A DNA stretch of 24,903 nucleotides, taken from IMG/VR virus record IMGVR_UViG_3300009130_000127, positions 1-24,903 of that record; one strand, 5' to 3'. The notes below the pieces were generated by a model. It was not told where the DNA came from, did not search any database, and worked only from the letters and a program-made list of their open reading frames with translations. This document shows positions 1 to 7,081 of the stretch, in pieces. The stretch comes from a virus. Numbering within the stretch: position 1 is the stretch's first letter; every line of letters starts with the position of its first letter. The position numbers were made by a program, and so were the translations under genes.

Positions 1-23
1 CCGTGGTTATAAATTGTGATCAT
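1..23 (-). CDS. start of a gene running off the window edge
   Basis: An ATG at 23-21 overlaps the TGA of the preceding HTH gene by four bases (ATGA), the coupling seen at many junctions here. Only seven codons (MITIYNH) are visible before the window ends, so no function can be given. The call rests on the overlap pattern alone. Confidence 0.35.
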
Positions 24-202
24 GATTGATAAAATTCTATTAGTTTAATTACTTCAAAATAAGATACCCCGTAACCCTCTTCGATTCTTGATATTTTACC
101 TCTATTGATTCCTGTTTCTTTTTCTACTTGGTAAACGCTTAATTGTTTACTTTCTCGCATCTTTTTAATTTGTGATGCTGATGGTAATTTATACTTTTTC
201 AT
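20..202 (-). CDS. small HTH (Cro/CI-like, XRE) DNA-binding protein
   Basis: This 60-residue protein is almost entirely a helix-turn-helix domain of the XRE type: residues about 17-55 read as helix, turn and recognition helix (VYQVEKETGI then GKISRIEEGYG), followed by VSYFEVIKLIEFY, the usual closing helices. It probably binds an operator as a dimer and regulates phage transcription; that role is inferred from the family. I chose the ATG at 202. A GTG at 235 would add 11 residues but lengthen the overlap with the upstream gene from 14 to 47 bases. It sits at the end of the chain of small early genes, coupled to the next gene by ATGA. It could be Cro-like, or an antitoxin-like regulator whose partner lies outside the window. 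Confidence 0.75.
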   Translation of the reverse strand: MKKYKLPSASQIKKMRESKQLSVYQVEKETGINRGKISRIEEGYGVSYFEVIKLIEFYQS

Positions 203-515
203 AATTGTTTTTAATTCTTGATATTTCCCATTCACTAAACCCAGCTAGATTTAAATTTAATATTGGAGCATTTTTAGAAACATTAAAACAGTTAATGATC
301 TTGTGTTTAGCTAAATGAAAGTCTTTGTTTTCTAAAAACTTCTCTACGTTTTTAATTGTTTTATCTGCTTTCAACTCTTGGTTTCCTAATTCGTGGATAG
401 TCCACCATGAAAGATTAGTATTTTCAGCAATATAATTAACGTTTACACCTGCTTCTATTAGCTCGTATATTTCTCTAACTGTTTTAAGTGGTACGCTTTG
501 ATATGGCTTATTCAT
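189..515 (-). CDS. putative HTH-containing early protein
   Basis: A 108-residue protein. Residues about 10-45 (LKTVREIYELIEAG, then YIAENTNLSWWTIHELG) look like a helix-turn-helix in which an AENTNLS turn precedes the recognition helix. The C-terminal part (about 50-108) is helical and charged and resembles nothing I know; SEWEISRIKNNYEK near the end may be a second short helical pair. Its ATG overlaps the stop of the 56-residue gene before it by one base (TAATG), and it overlaps the downstream XRE gene by 14 bases. A DNA-binding role is inferred from the helix pattern and from being paired with the XRE gene. Confidence 0.6.
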   Translation of the reverse strand: MNKPYQSVPLKTVREIYELIEAGVNVNYIAENTNLSWWTIHELGNQELKADKTIKNVEKFLENKDFHLAKHKIINCFNVSKNAPILNLNLAGFSEWEISRIKNNYEKV

Positions 516-685
516 TATTGCTCTATTAATCTTATATCCCAGTATCTAGTACTAAAACATCTTTCTATTATCTTCTTGTCTTCATCGCAATAAAAAACAT
601 ATTGATAGTTTTCTATTTCCCAATTAAGGCAAGAGAATTGAAGCACCACTTCAGTACTCCAATTCACAAGCGTTATCTTTTTCAT
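515..685 (-). CDS. 56-residue hypothetical early protein
   Basis: A complete small ORF of 56 residues starting MKKITLVNWS and ending IRLIEQ. Its ATG directly abuts the TAA of the SSB-like gene with no spacer, and its TAA overlaps the next ATG (TAATG). Both junctions support it as a real translated gene. It is rich in aromatics and has three cysteines (about positions 19, 33 and 43); no motif is recognised. The compact beta-like N-terminus and the neighbourhood suggest a soluble early protein of unknown role. Confidence 0.7.
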   Translation of the reverse strand: MKKITLVNWSTEVVLQFSCLNWEIENYQYVFYCDEDKKIIERCFSTRYWDIRLIEQ

Positions 686-1024
686 TTAAAATGGTAAGTC
701 GTCTGCTAGATCATCCGCAGGACTTGGAACTTGAGCAGCTTCTGCATTAGCCTTAAATACCTTCCAAGCTGATAAGCTAGTAAAATAACGTCCTTCCCAT
801 TCTCTTGTAGATACGTTAAAATCAACATCCACCACATCACCAACTTTATTATACTTTACAAAATTATCTACTTTCTCTTCTCCGAATAATTCAAAGGCGT
901 ATAAATTGTTATACTGTTCTTGTGTTTCTCCTACAAAGGTAAGTTTCTTCCATGCCTTACCTGCTTTACTTGTACCGCTTTCAACCTCGTTGACTTTGGT
1001 AATCTTTAAATTTGCTACTTGCAT
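686..1024 (-). CDS. SSB-like OB-fold protein with acidic DDLPF tail
   Basis: A 112-residue protein of the single-stranded-DNA-binding OB-fold type seen in Bacteroidetes and their phages. Visible signatures are GTSKAGKAWKK (about 17-27) leading into a beta strand, FVGETQEQY, the FELFGEEKVDNF strand-helix, and STREWEGRYFTSLSAWK (about 72-88). The chain ends in ADDLADDLPF, the acidic tip ending in Pro-Phe by which SSBs recruit replication and repair partners. It probably coats phage ssDNA during replication and recombination. It lies three genes below the ERF annealing protein, which fits a recombination module. The fold is inferred from the motif layout; the tail is seen directly. Confidence 0.82.
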   Translation of the reverse strand: MQVANLKITKVNEVESGTSKAGKAWKKLTFVGETQEQYNNLYAFELFGEEKVDNFVKYNKVGDVVDVDFNVSTREWEGRYFTSLSAWKVFKANAEAAQVPSPADDLADDLPF

Positions 1025-1028
1025 AATA

Positions 1029-1178
1029 TTATTTGTTTTTTTGTAAAATGTTTCTATTTGCGTTGTTTATTTGCGTAGCCATTTGTGAAAATGTTCTAGC
1101 TTTTTCGATTGATATACGACCTTTTTCTAAATCATACATCTTTTCAAACATGAATTTAATTAACTCTTTGTTTTTCAT
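1029..1178 (-). CDS. 49-residue hypothetical early protein
   Basis: A complete 49-residue ORF (MKNKELIKFM to NRNILQKNK). Its ATG lies inside the end of the preceding gene, overlapping it by 23 bases in another frame, and its TAA falls four bases before the SSB-like start. The pattern, a charged helix, then DLEKGRISIEKARTFSQMATQINNANRN, resembles the short helical proteins common in phage early regions in which a GxIxxxxA segment precedes a QxxN helix. No function is known to me. It fills a gap that would otherwise be empty, which supports it. Confidence 0.65.
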   Translation of the reverse strand: MKNKELIKFMFEKMYDLEKGRISIEKARTFSQMATQINNANRNILQKNK

Positions 1179-1560
1179 ATTCCTCTATCATTTGAATTTT
1201 TAATGAATGTTTTATTTCCTTAAACATAAAATGAGGGGCATCCCTTAAAGCTGAAACATAACAAGAAACTAATTCTTTTGACCATCTTATTTTTTTTGTT
1301 ATATCGTTTACTTTATCAGTATTAAACCCTGTGTGATCCTTGATGCACTTAACACAAAAAACTCTAAAAGACCTTCTTTCTTCCCATTTTATATCTAGTA
1401 AATCATTGTACTTGTTTTGTTTTTTTATTTTATCCCTTATAGAATCAACTGTTAGTTTTAATGAGTCAACAGAATAATCGTTTTTATCAAAGTACTTATA
1501 AGACGACTCTATAATTTCTATTGCTTTTGATAGTTTGTGTATTTTAACATGATTAATCAT
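1156..1560 (-). CDS. hypothetical protein in recombination operon
   Basis: A 134-residue, lysine-rich, mostly helical protein. It contains RSFRVFCVKCIKDHTGF (about 63-79), with a CVKC pair that could be half of a metal site but has no second Cys pair, and a WSKELVSCYVSALRDAP stretch that reads like a helix-turn-helix or a globular helical pair. Its ATG overlaps the TGA/TAA region of the ERF gene by four bases, so it is probably co-translated with that protein. Nothing more specific can be supported. Confidence 0.7.
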   Translation of the reverse strand: MINHVKIHKLSKAIEIIESSYKYFDKNDYSVDSLKLTVDSIRDKIKKQNKYNDLLDIKWEERRSFRVFCVKCIKDHTGFNTDKVNDITKKIRWSKELVSCYVSALRDAPHFMFKEIKHSLKIQMIEEYEKQRVN

Positions 1561-2087
1561 AGTTTAATTAATTCTTTTAGCGCTTTCTCTCTAGTTTCTG
1601 ATAGTTCGTATTTAGCTTTGATTTGCTCAATAGTTACTTTACCCTCTTTTACAGCATCAACAGACTTCTGATAAATCTCTGCTGTCATTTCTAGTTTTTT
1701 AACTGGTTTAGATGCTTTCTTACTAGCTAGATTTGCATCATCGTCTTCAGCTTGTAAACCTAATAAAGAAGCTAGTGTATAACGTCTGTAATATGTGATA
1801 CATGATCCTAACTTTTGAGGGTCTGTAAGTTCGGGTAATGGTAATTCAGAACAAACAAAAGAATATAATTCCCCTTCATTTATATCAATATCTCTTATAA
1901 CGCTACAAACTTTACCGTCTTCAATAGGTTGTAACAATACTAAACCATGCTTATTTAATACAGGCTGTACGTGTTCAATTAACTGATTAATATCAAAATA
2001 CTTTGATTTGAAGAATGGGTTTTTCGAGTCCTTAGAGATAGCTCCTACCTCTTTTTGGACTTCTAGCAATTTCTTGTAAATGCTCAT
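1557..2087 (-). CDS. erf: ERF-family single-strand annealing recombinase
   Basis: A 176-residue protein of the ERF superfamily, phage proteins that anneal complementary single strands during recombination and genome circularisation. Family hallmarks are visible: the N-terminal helix YKKLLEVQKEVGAISKDSKN, FKSKYFDINQLIEHVQPVLNKHGL (about 26-49), the beta hairpin around residues 50-80, and the conserved GSCITYYRRYTLASLLGLQAEDDD (about 93-116), where the YYRRY core and acidic DDD tail are typical. Residues 120-176 form a lysine-rich helical tail that may contact the SSB-like protein encoded nearby. It overlaps the downstream gene by four bases. Family assignment is strong; the partner contact is inference. 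Confidence 0.88.
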   Translation of the reverse strand: MSIYKKLLEVQKEVGAISKDSKNPFFKSKYFDINQLIEHVQPVLNKHGLVLLQPIEDGKVCSVIRDIDINEGELYSFVCSELPLPELTDPQKLGSCITYYRRYTLASLLGLQAEDDDANLASKKASKPVKKLEMTAEIYQKSVDAVKEGKVTIEQIKAKYELSETREKALKELIKL

Positions 2088-2088
2088 T

Positions 2089-2271
2089 TTATTCGTTTAT
2101 TAATTTTTTTACTTGTTCGTATTGAGTAGCTGTCATTTCACCATCTAAAAACTTTTCTCTAGCTATTTGTAAAGCTTTCTTTTTGTCGTGGTGATTTGTC
2201 AAACCTACAATATCAGTAGGTATTGACAATAAATCCTCTGTTAAATTGAATATGTCTTTAAAGAACCCCAT
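2089..2271 (-). CDS. small protein with SHOCT-like C-terminal helix pair
   Basis: A 60-residue protein. The N-terminal part (FKDIFNLTEDLLSIPTDIVGLT) is amphipathic, and the second half (about 34-58, with KFLDGEMTATQYEQVKKLI) resembles the SHOCT short helical hairpin that often ends oligomerising or membrane-associated phage and bacterial proteins. It sits one base before the ERF gene start and one base after the preceding gene, so all three are probably translated together. The N-terminal amphipathic helix could bind membrane; that is inference. Confidence 0.7.
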   Translation of the reverse strand: MGFFKDIFNLTEDLLSIPTDIVGLTNHHDKKKALQIAREKFLDGEMTATQYEQVKKLINE

Positions 2272-2272
2272 A

Positions 2273-2470
2273 TTATAGTAAATCTAATTTGTTTAAAATT
2301 CTGTTTTTCTCTTCTTTGGTGATTACAATTACTTCGTAACAATCGCACTCTGTTGTAGATGAATATTTAAAATGTACAACATCTTCTTTTTCAAGAAAAC
2401 TAAAATCTACTATCAGATCAAAGTTTAAATAATAGGTGTAATCTCCTTTTGTGTTTACTGCTATTCTCAT
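2273..2470 (-). CDS. first gene of the early operon, hypothetical
   Basis: A 65-residue protein (MRIAVNTKGD to LNKLDLL) of alternating beta strands ending in a lysine-rich helix, with a CDC pair at about residues 43-45. I take the ATG at 2470. The longer reading frame begins with TTG at 2494, but that TTG lies inside the -7 promoter box (TATATTTG, 2499-2492), so it would be upstream of the transcript start. The predicted leader is then about 15 bases. As the promoter-proximal gene it is probably among the most strongly expressed early products; its function is unknown. Confidence 0.65.
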   Translation of the reverse strand: MRIAVNTKGDYTYYLNFDLIVDFSFLEKEDVVHFKYSSTTECDCYEVIVITKEEKNRILNKLDLL

Positions 2471-2491
2471 AATTACTTGTTTTTGTATGCT

Positions 2492-2526
2492 CAAATATAA
2501 ACAAGATAAACGAGAATATGAACAAA
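2492..2526 (-). promoter_or_regulatory. Bacteroidetes-type promoter for the early/recombination genes
   Basis: Minus-strand TTTG (2526-2523), 23 bases, then TATATTTG (2499-2492), an exact match to the Bacteroidetes -7 consensus TAnnTTTG with the -33 TTTG at the upper end of the normal spacing. The TTTG is part of a perfect 12-base palindrome AACAAATTTGTT (2521-2532), which could be an operator covering the -33 box. It lies in the only gap between the phosphoesterase gene and the early genes. Confidence 0.65.
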
Positions 2527-2541
2527 TTTGTTACAAACTTT

Positions 2542-3633
2542 TTAAAATAAATGTGTTAAACGTGCGATTTGGCCGTATTCTTTATGATGTAAAAAGCCCT
2601 CGATAGCTTTAGGTGAACCCGTATATCCGTTTCTGTGATGCCACGAGTCTGTGCCGCTTGGTGATCTCAATGCCTCAACAGTACACCCTATTAAGTCTTT
2701 ACCAGTCTTATGGTGTAAATGGTGAGTATAAAAATATCTATGTTTTGTGTCACTCCACATTTTAGGTGTTTCATGTGCCATTAAAGAAGCTAAACTATCA
2801 ATCTTTGCACCATCTCCATGAGTAGAGCCTATTAAGTTTTTGCCGTATTGATAATACTTTCTATGCTTAATTGATACATCAAAAGTAATATTAGAATCGT
2901 TTTTAAAATAAGCCTCTATTAATTGAGATAAAAAGAACCCGTTTGTATAGTCGTGGTTTGATGGGTTATAGACAAAGTGTACAGGCGCTATTTTAGACAA
3001 CTGTGTTAATACTTGTTGGTATAATCTACAAGCTATCATAAAGTTTTCATACCACATACCATCAGTATCTTGAGGCGTTCCGCTTGTTGTAGTCCTCTTT
3101 GGTGTATCAATGTGTAGAATATCGTTACCACCTATAAAAAGTATCTTTTCTATGTCAAACCCTTTACAGTTGTTTAAAATACCGTCTACCCCCTCTAAAA
3201 CTCGTTTAACTGCTATTTGTGAATTGTAAACCTCACCACTTTCAAAAGAGGTGCATAGTTTTCCTATGTGTACATCTGCTGGATCAATAACAAGTAGATG
3301 TGAACCGCCTCTAGTTTTAGTCTTTTTTACTTTTGGGCTTTCTTCTTTTACCCAGCTTAGTATTTCTTCTTTTAGTTTTTCGTGTTCTTTGTCCTCTTGT
3401 GTTTTGTATTCGGGATTCTTAAAGAATAAAGATGAATCATCTGTTTTTATCCATCCGTGTTTAACATCTTCAATGTTTAGATTACCATCTTTACAAGCGT
3501 TTCTAATCCCTTGTAATTTTTCATACTGTTCATCAGATATACAGTATTGAGCGTTTCCGTAGTTGGTTTTTTTCTTGTTTTTAAGGTCTAAAAGTTTTGC
3601 TTCTTCGTCGCTTAACCTAACTCTCTTTTTCAT
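2542..3633 (-). CDS. calcineurin-like metallophosphoesterase
   Basis: A 363-residue protein with the full motif set of the calcineurin-like phosphoesterase superfamily: D-x-H at 120-122 (PADVHIGK), GGND at 168-171, NHD at 226-228 (PSNHDY), an isolated histidine in STHGDG (272), and HHLHH at 304-308. These residues bind two metal ions and attack phosphodiester or phosphomonoester bonds. The first 100 or so residues are a charged helical extension that may recognise nucleic acid. Such enzymes occur in many phages, with substrates mostly unknown; nuclease, phosphatase and cyclic-nucleotide activities are all possible. Its ATG overlaps the stop of the preceding coiled-coil gene by four bases. The enzyme class is well supported; the substrate is not. 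Confidence 0.85.
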   Translation of the reverse strand: MKKRVRLSDEEAKLLDLKNKKKTNYGNAQYCISDEQYEKLQGIRNACKDGNLNIEDVKHGWIKTDDSSLFFKNPEYKTQEDKEHEKLKEEILSWVKEESPKVKKTKTRGGSHLLVIDPADVHIGKLCTSFESGEVYNSQIAVKRVLEGVDGILNNCKGFDIEKILFIGGNDILHIDTPKRTTTSGTPQDTDGMWYENFMIACRLYQQVLTQLSKIAPVHFVYNPSNHDYTNGFFLSQLIEAYFKNDSNITFDVSIKHRKYYQYGKNLIGSTHGDGAKIDSLASLMAHETPKMWSDTKHRYFYTHHLHHKTGKDLIGCTVEALRSPSGTDSWHHRNGYTGSPKAIEGFLHHKEYGQIARLTHLF

Positions 3634-4100
3634 ATTATAGCTATAATTAGTGCTGTTTCTATTACTATTGCACCAATTAACGAAACTAAAACGATATTTT
3701 TACGTTTAATAGATTTTTTTTGCTGTTTTATCGTTTTTCTATACTGCTTTATCTCTTCGTTTAGCAGTGTTAAACTATAATAAAGTTCCTTTTTTTCGTC
3801 TTCTAGTTTTAAATCAATAGCGTTTAAGATACTATCCTTTTCTATTTCTAGCCTATCTATTTCACCTATGAGAGAGTCTAAAACTACTTTAGTTTTTAAC
3901 TTTTCATGGTTAATAGCCTTTATTTTATCTAGTTTCTTTTGAAGGAATAGTATCTTTTTACGCTGTTTTGCTTCTTCTTCTACTGGTTGAACCCATTTAC
4001 CTTTAAGATGTAAAGTATCGTTTTCAACGTAGAACCCTTGACCGTTACAGTTTAAGCCAAATAATATTGATACAAGAACTGAAATAATAAATAATCTCAT
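3630..4100 (-). CDS. exported coiled-coil protein with C-terminal membrane anchor, spanin-like
   Basis: A 156-residue protein with three parts: an N-terminal signal sequence (1-21, MRLFIISVLVSILFGLNC then NGQ), a charged heptad-rich coiled coil (about 40-132, many K/E/L/I), and a C-terminal hydrophobic helix (about 136-156, NIVLVSLIGAIVIETALIIAII). Cys18 sits at a possible lipobox-like position, although GLN before it is not the standard sequence; cleavage after NGQ by signal peptidase I is the alternative. An envelope-spanning coil tethered at both ends is the architecture of a unimolecular spanin, which disrupts the outer membrane at the end of lysis. It follows the amidase and holin candidates, which supports a lysis role. 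The signal, coil and anchor are seen; spanin function is inferred. Confidence 0.65.
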   Translation of the reverse strand: MRLFIISVLVSILFGLNCNGQGFYVENDTLHLKGKWVQPVEEEAKQRKKILFLQKKLDKIKAINHEKLKTKVVLDSLIGEIDRLEIEKDSILNAIDLKLEDEKKELYYSLTLLNEEIKQYRKTIKQQKKSIKRKNIVLVSLIGAIVIETALIIAII

Positions 4101-4435
4101 TTAGTTTGATGTTTAAGATCATTAATAATCGAATCAAGGCTAATTTCACTCTGTACATTTTCTATCGTGTTAATGGTTTCAATATTTAAACTATCATAAA
4201 TATCTAAATTAACTCTAACACCATCAATAGTTGCAGAATAATATTTGTCATATTCTTTTATGACTTCTTCTCTAACAGTCCACAAACTATCATAACTGTT
4301 TAGCCTACTTTTAAGACTCTCTATTTCGCTGTTTTGCTTTTTGTCCTCCTCTTGTATTGACTCAATGTATTTAGTAGCTAAAAACGTAATTAACGCAATA
4401 ACACAAGCCGTCAATATCTGTTTAGAGTCAATCAC
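4097..4435 (-). CDS. inner-membrane coiled-coil protein, i-spanin-like
   Basis: A 112-residue protein with one N-terminal transmembrane helix (about 7-23, ILTACVIALITFLATKY) followed by a periplasmic charged coiled coil (about 24-112). This is the Rz-type layout. It starts with GTG, whose first base is the last base of the preceding TAG stop, and no internal Met would keep the membrane helix, so the GTG is probably genuine. Its 3' end overlaps the next gene by four bases. With the doubly anchored coiled-coil protein after it, the pair may act together in envelope disruption, or the second may work alone; both are inference from layout. Confidence 0.62.
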   Translation of the reverse strand: MIDSKQILTACVIALITFLATKYIESIQEEDKKQNSEIESLKSRLNSYDSLWTVREEVIKEYDKYYSATIDGVRVNLDIYDSLNIETINTIENVQSEISLDSIINDLKHQTK

Positions 4436-4629
4436 TATGAAGTCTTTTTACTAGCTTTTACAGCCGTCCCACCTAATGCGGTTATTATGATACCAGAAAC
4501 AGGATAATAAGCTTCTTCTATCTTATACTTTACAGCATAAGCCAAAACCATAAACCCCAAAATAACAGATATTAAAATGGTGAAGTTTACTAAGTCGCTT
4601 TTTTTATCTTCTGAATCTATTAAACTCAT
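4435..4629 (-). CDS. small two-helix membrane protein, holin candidate
   Basis: A 64-residue protein with two predicted membrane helices (about 15-33 and 44-57) joined by a short polar turn (KYKIEEAYYPVS) and a basic tail (KASKKTS). Size, topology and charge fit a small holin, and it overlaps the amidase gene by four bases (ATGA). A second holin-like gene sits just upstream of the amidase, so one may be holin and the other antiholin or pinholin. Lytic function is inferred from topology and context only. Confidence 0.6.
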   Translation of the reverse strand: MSLIDSEDKKSDLVNFTILISVILGFMVLAYAVKYKIEEAYYPVSGIIITALGGTAVKASKKTS

Positions 4630-5039
4630 AGTTTTAGATGTGTTTCTATGTCAAAGTTTGGACAGGTTTTAGAACTAAATTCATTATGAGAATGAATAGG
4701 TAATTGTCTTTGAAACACAAACCATAGATAGTCATTTAAAGCCTCAAAAGCTTCTAACTGCATTTGCAAAGGTGAGTCCCATTTAGAACCATCTTCATTC
4801 TTACCACCTTCAAAACAGATACCTATTGAATTTTTGTTTTGTCCTTTACAGTGTGCGCCTATTTCGTTTAGGTTTCTACCCTCTTCTATCTTACCATCTA
4901 AGCCGATATAAAAATGATAACCTATTTCTCTAAACCCTCTTTTTTTATGCCAATTATCTATGTCTCTGGCGCTAAACTTTTGATTAATCTTTGTATCTGA
5001 ACAATGAATTATAATCTTATTTATTTTTCTTGATATCAT
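4626..5039 (-). CDS. N-acetylmuramoyl-L-alanine amidase (endolysin, T7-lysozyme type)
   Basis: A 137-residue single-domain amidase of the Amidase_2/PGRP fold, close in length to T7 lysozyme. Zinc ligands can be placed at His12 (IIIHCSDT), His118 (IHSHNEF) and Cys126 (KTCPNFD), with catalytic Tyr41 (IGYHFYI) and Lys124. Other family landmarks are LDGKIEEGR, IGAHCKGQN and SIGICFEGG. It cuts the bond between MurNAc and L-alanine in peptidoglycan, releasing progeny. There is no signal peptide, so it needs a holin to reach the wall; holin candidates flank it. Its start overlaps the upstream membrane gene by 23 bases and its end overlaps the downstream one by four. Confidence 0.92.
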   Translation of the reverse strand: MISRKINKIIIHCSDTKINQKFSARDIDNWHKKRGFREIGYHFYIGLDGKIEEGRNLNEIGAHCKGQNKNSIGICFEGGKNEDGSKWDSPLQMQLEAFEALNDYLWFVFQRQLPIHSHNEFSSKTCPNFDIETHLKL

Positions 5040-5232
5040 TTATCCTAGTAATAATCTTAGGGTAATTTAAAAACATAAATACAAAAAATGAAGCTAAAGA
5101 TGTGAACTTCAATAATATAGCCATAAAAGAGTCTATTGCACCCATGTTTTCTAGAAATATATCTCCTATAAAGGTAATAAATCCTAAAATTATACTAATT
5201 ATTGAGTCGTTACTATTACTCTGATGTGGCAT
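5017..5232 (-). CDS. small two-helix membrane protein, holin candidate
   Basis: A 71-residue protein: a polar N-terminus (MPHQSNSND), hydrophobic helix about 10-26 (SIISIILGFITFIGDIF), helix about 36-57 (SFMAILLKFTSLASFFVFMF), then a basic tail (ITRINDIKKNK). This is a class II holin-like layout. It immediately precedes and overlaps the amidase by 23 bases, the classic place for a holin. It competes with the 64-residue protein on the far side of the amidase for that role. Confidence 0.6.
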   Translation of the reverse strand: MPHQSNSNDSIISIILGFITFIGDIFLENMGAIDSFMAILLKFTSLASFFVFMFLNYPKIITRINDIKKNK

Positions 5233-5255
5233 GATATAAAGATACTAAAATAATG

Positions 5256-5591
5256 TTAATAGGCTATGTCTTCTATGACATCCCAACCAAAGTTAATATA
5301 ACTTTCTTTGTCTAATACAAAAGCATCGTTACTGTTCGCTGGTTGTTGCATTAAAGGGTGACTTGTAAAAGGAAGAACCCAGTACTTAACCCCGTCTTTT
5401 TCTTTAATGATCTCTGAACCTCTGCCTTTTTCTTTTGCAGACTCTTCGAAAGATTGCTTTAAACGTCCCCACGTGTCACCCTCTTCAACTTGTGTGAATG
5501 TTTGAAGGTGTCCGTTTCTTTCGTTAATTAATGGAATAATGAAACCGTCCATCACTCCACTTTCGTTTTTTACTATTAAATAAACTGTCAT
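5256..5591 (-). CDS. hypothetical protein between adhesin and lysis genes
   Basis: A 111-residue soluble protein (MTVYLIVKNESGVMDG to WDVIEDIAY) with mixed alpha and beta character. It overlaps the end of the LamG adhesin by four bases (ATGA), so translation is probably coupled. Candidate roles are a fibre-assembly chaperone or a small tail-tip subunit, judging only from the position after the adhesin; no motif supports either. Confidence 0.65.
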   Translation of the reverse strand: MTVYLIVKNESGVMDGFIIPLINERNGHLQTFTQVEEGDTWGRLKQSFEESAKEKGRGSEIIKEKDGVKYWVLPFTSHPLMQQPANSNDAFVLDKESYINFGWDVIEDIAY

Positions 5592-7081
5592 ATCTTATAA
5601 TCTATCCATTTTTGTTTTGATTCTTCCCACAATATATCCGCACCACTCGCATGGCTTGTGTTAATATTTACTGTTGTTGTCCCGTCTTCACTTGTAGTTG
5701 TGTTTCCGCTTCCTTCTCTTAGTTTGAAGGTTTTATCATCTAAATTAAAACTACTTATCTTCAGTGAATTGTATATTGTAGATTGTCTTCCAATTGTGTT
5801 AAATTCCCAAAACAAAACATCACTTAAATCTGAACTTTCAAAAAGAACGTTATCAACGTAGATATTAAGAACACTTCCAACTGTTTCAATTTTTAATTCT
5901 TGAACACCTAACGTGTTATTAAGTGCGCCTGTTGTTGTGTAGCCCTTTATCCCGACGGATGAATTAAATCTTAAAACTATTTTTCTATTTGAAGCAACAT
6001 AAGCATAGTTATTACTTCTTGAAGTATCTCCGAATATAGCATTATTTGAACCCCCTAAATCGTTAAAATTAAATAACACACTAACACTATAATCTCCGTT
6101 AATGGTCTTTCTAGGGAAACCAATAAAATCATTATTTGCAGAATCAAACTCCAGAACATTCCCGTTCTTCTGCCATCCTCCAAAGTTTAAGCCCGTACCC
6201 GTAAAACCTTGTATAGTTGCTGTTTCTCCTGTTGTGCTTTTTATTTTATTTCCTAGTCCTTCAGTTAGATTATAAATAACGCTGTCTAAAGTAAAACCAC
6301 CCTCTAAAGGTGTACTTGTTAAAATTAAATCAGTTCCTAAATGACCCACTATTTTTTGAGTTGTTCCATTACCAACCAACGCAAAAGAAGACTTTTGAAA
6401 AACAGTACCTAAAATGTAAGACAGCCCCGAAGCGTGTGAAGTGTTAACAGTCGCAACCGTTCCGTTGCTTCCTTCAATTTGTCCTGAACTATTAATGTCG
6501 ATAGGGTTGAATGTTTCGTTGTTAACAGTAGTCGAAACAATTGAGCCATCTAAATATAAACTATTTGAATAAGCAGCCTTACCAATTGTACAAGCGCCAA
6601 AACTAGAATCAACATCTATCGTAAGAGTAGGAACAGTTGCAACACTTACCCCATTTACTTTTATGTCGCTATTCTTAATCTTTATATTTAAAAACCCATC
6701 AGGTGCTGGAACAGCTGTACCAACTATTCCACTAAGGTTTTTACCATTAATCACTAGTCTTAATCTGTTCGCTTCATTATCTTGGTTTCTTCTTAATACA
6801 ACCCCCCCACTATTAGGGTCATTTAATTGACCTACTGAAAAAACGTGTGATTGAACACCACTAAAAGCGCCTAAAAAAACATTTATTTCAAAGTCTATTT
6901 CAGAAGATTGAACCCAATTAATGGCTTGAGCTATTTCTAAATAATCATTATTCGCAGCCTCAAAAACCAATTCATGCCCGTTTTGCCTGAAGATAGGCTC
7001 GTTATTAGGGTGAGTAGTCACCTTGTCCCACTCCCCATTAGTATTTATTCTCTTTTCGTCTTTTAAACTATAATCTGCCAT
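5588..7081 (-). CDS. LamG/ConA-like adhesin with internal duplication (probable receptor-binding protein)
   Basis: A 497-residue beta-rich protein with two copies of a concanavalin-like lectin module. The first opens with ELVFEAANNDYLEI at about 37 and the second with VLEFDSANNDFIGF at about 309. Each ends with an IG-x motif (CTIGKAAYSNSLYLDG, NTIGRQSTIYNSLKI). A linker motif recurs three times, at about 190-218, 263-296 and 446-480; the outer two share VNTSHASG and NINTSHASG. It lies at the end of the tail genes, after the short fibre gene, as expected for a cell-surface-binding protein. Glycan binding is known for the fold; the actual ligand is unknown. It overlaps the fibre gene by one base and the next gene by four. 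Confidence 0.72.
   Translation of the reverse strand: MADYSLKDEKRINTNGEWDKVTTHPNNEPIFRQNGHELVFEAANNDYLEIAQAINWVQSSEIDFEINVFLGAFSGVQSHVFSVGQLNDPNSGGVVLRRNQDNEANRLRLVINGKNLSGIVGTAVPAPDGFLNIKIKNSDIKVNGVSVATVPTLTIDVDSSFGACTIGKAAYSNSLYLDGSIVSTTVNNETFNPIDINSSGQIEGSNGTVATVNTSHASGLSYILGTVFQKSSFALVGNGTTQKIVGHLGTDLILTSTPLEGGFTLDSVIYNLTEGLGNKIKSTTGETATIQGFTGTGLNFGGWQKNGNVLEFDSANNDFIGFPRKTINGDYSVSVLFNFNDLGGSNNAIFGDTSRSNNYAYVASNRKIVLRFNSSVGIKGYTTTGALNNTLGVQELKIETVGSVLNIYVDNVLFESSDLSDVLFWEFNTIGRQSTIYNSLKISSFNLDDKTFKLREGSGNTTTSEDGTTTVNINTSHASGADILWEESKQKWIDYKI

Noticed and set aside
2471-2494. TTG start extending the first early gene
   Set aside because: The TTG is part of the -7 promoter box, upstream of the expected transcript start.
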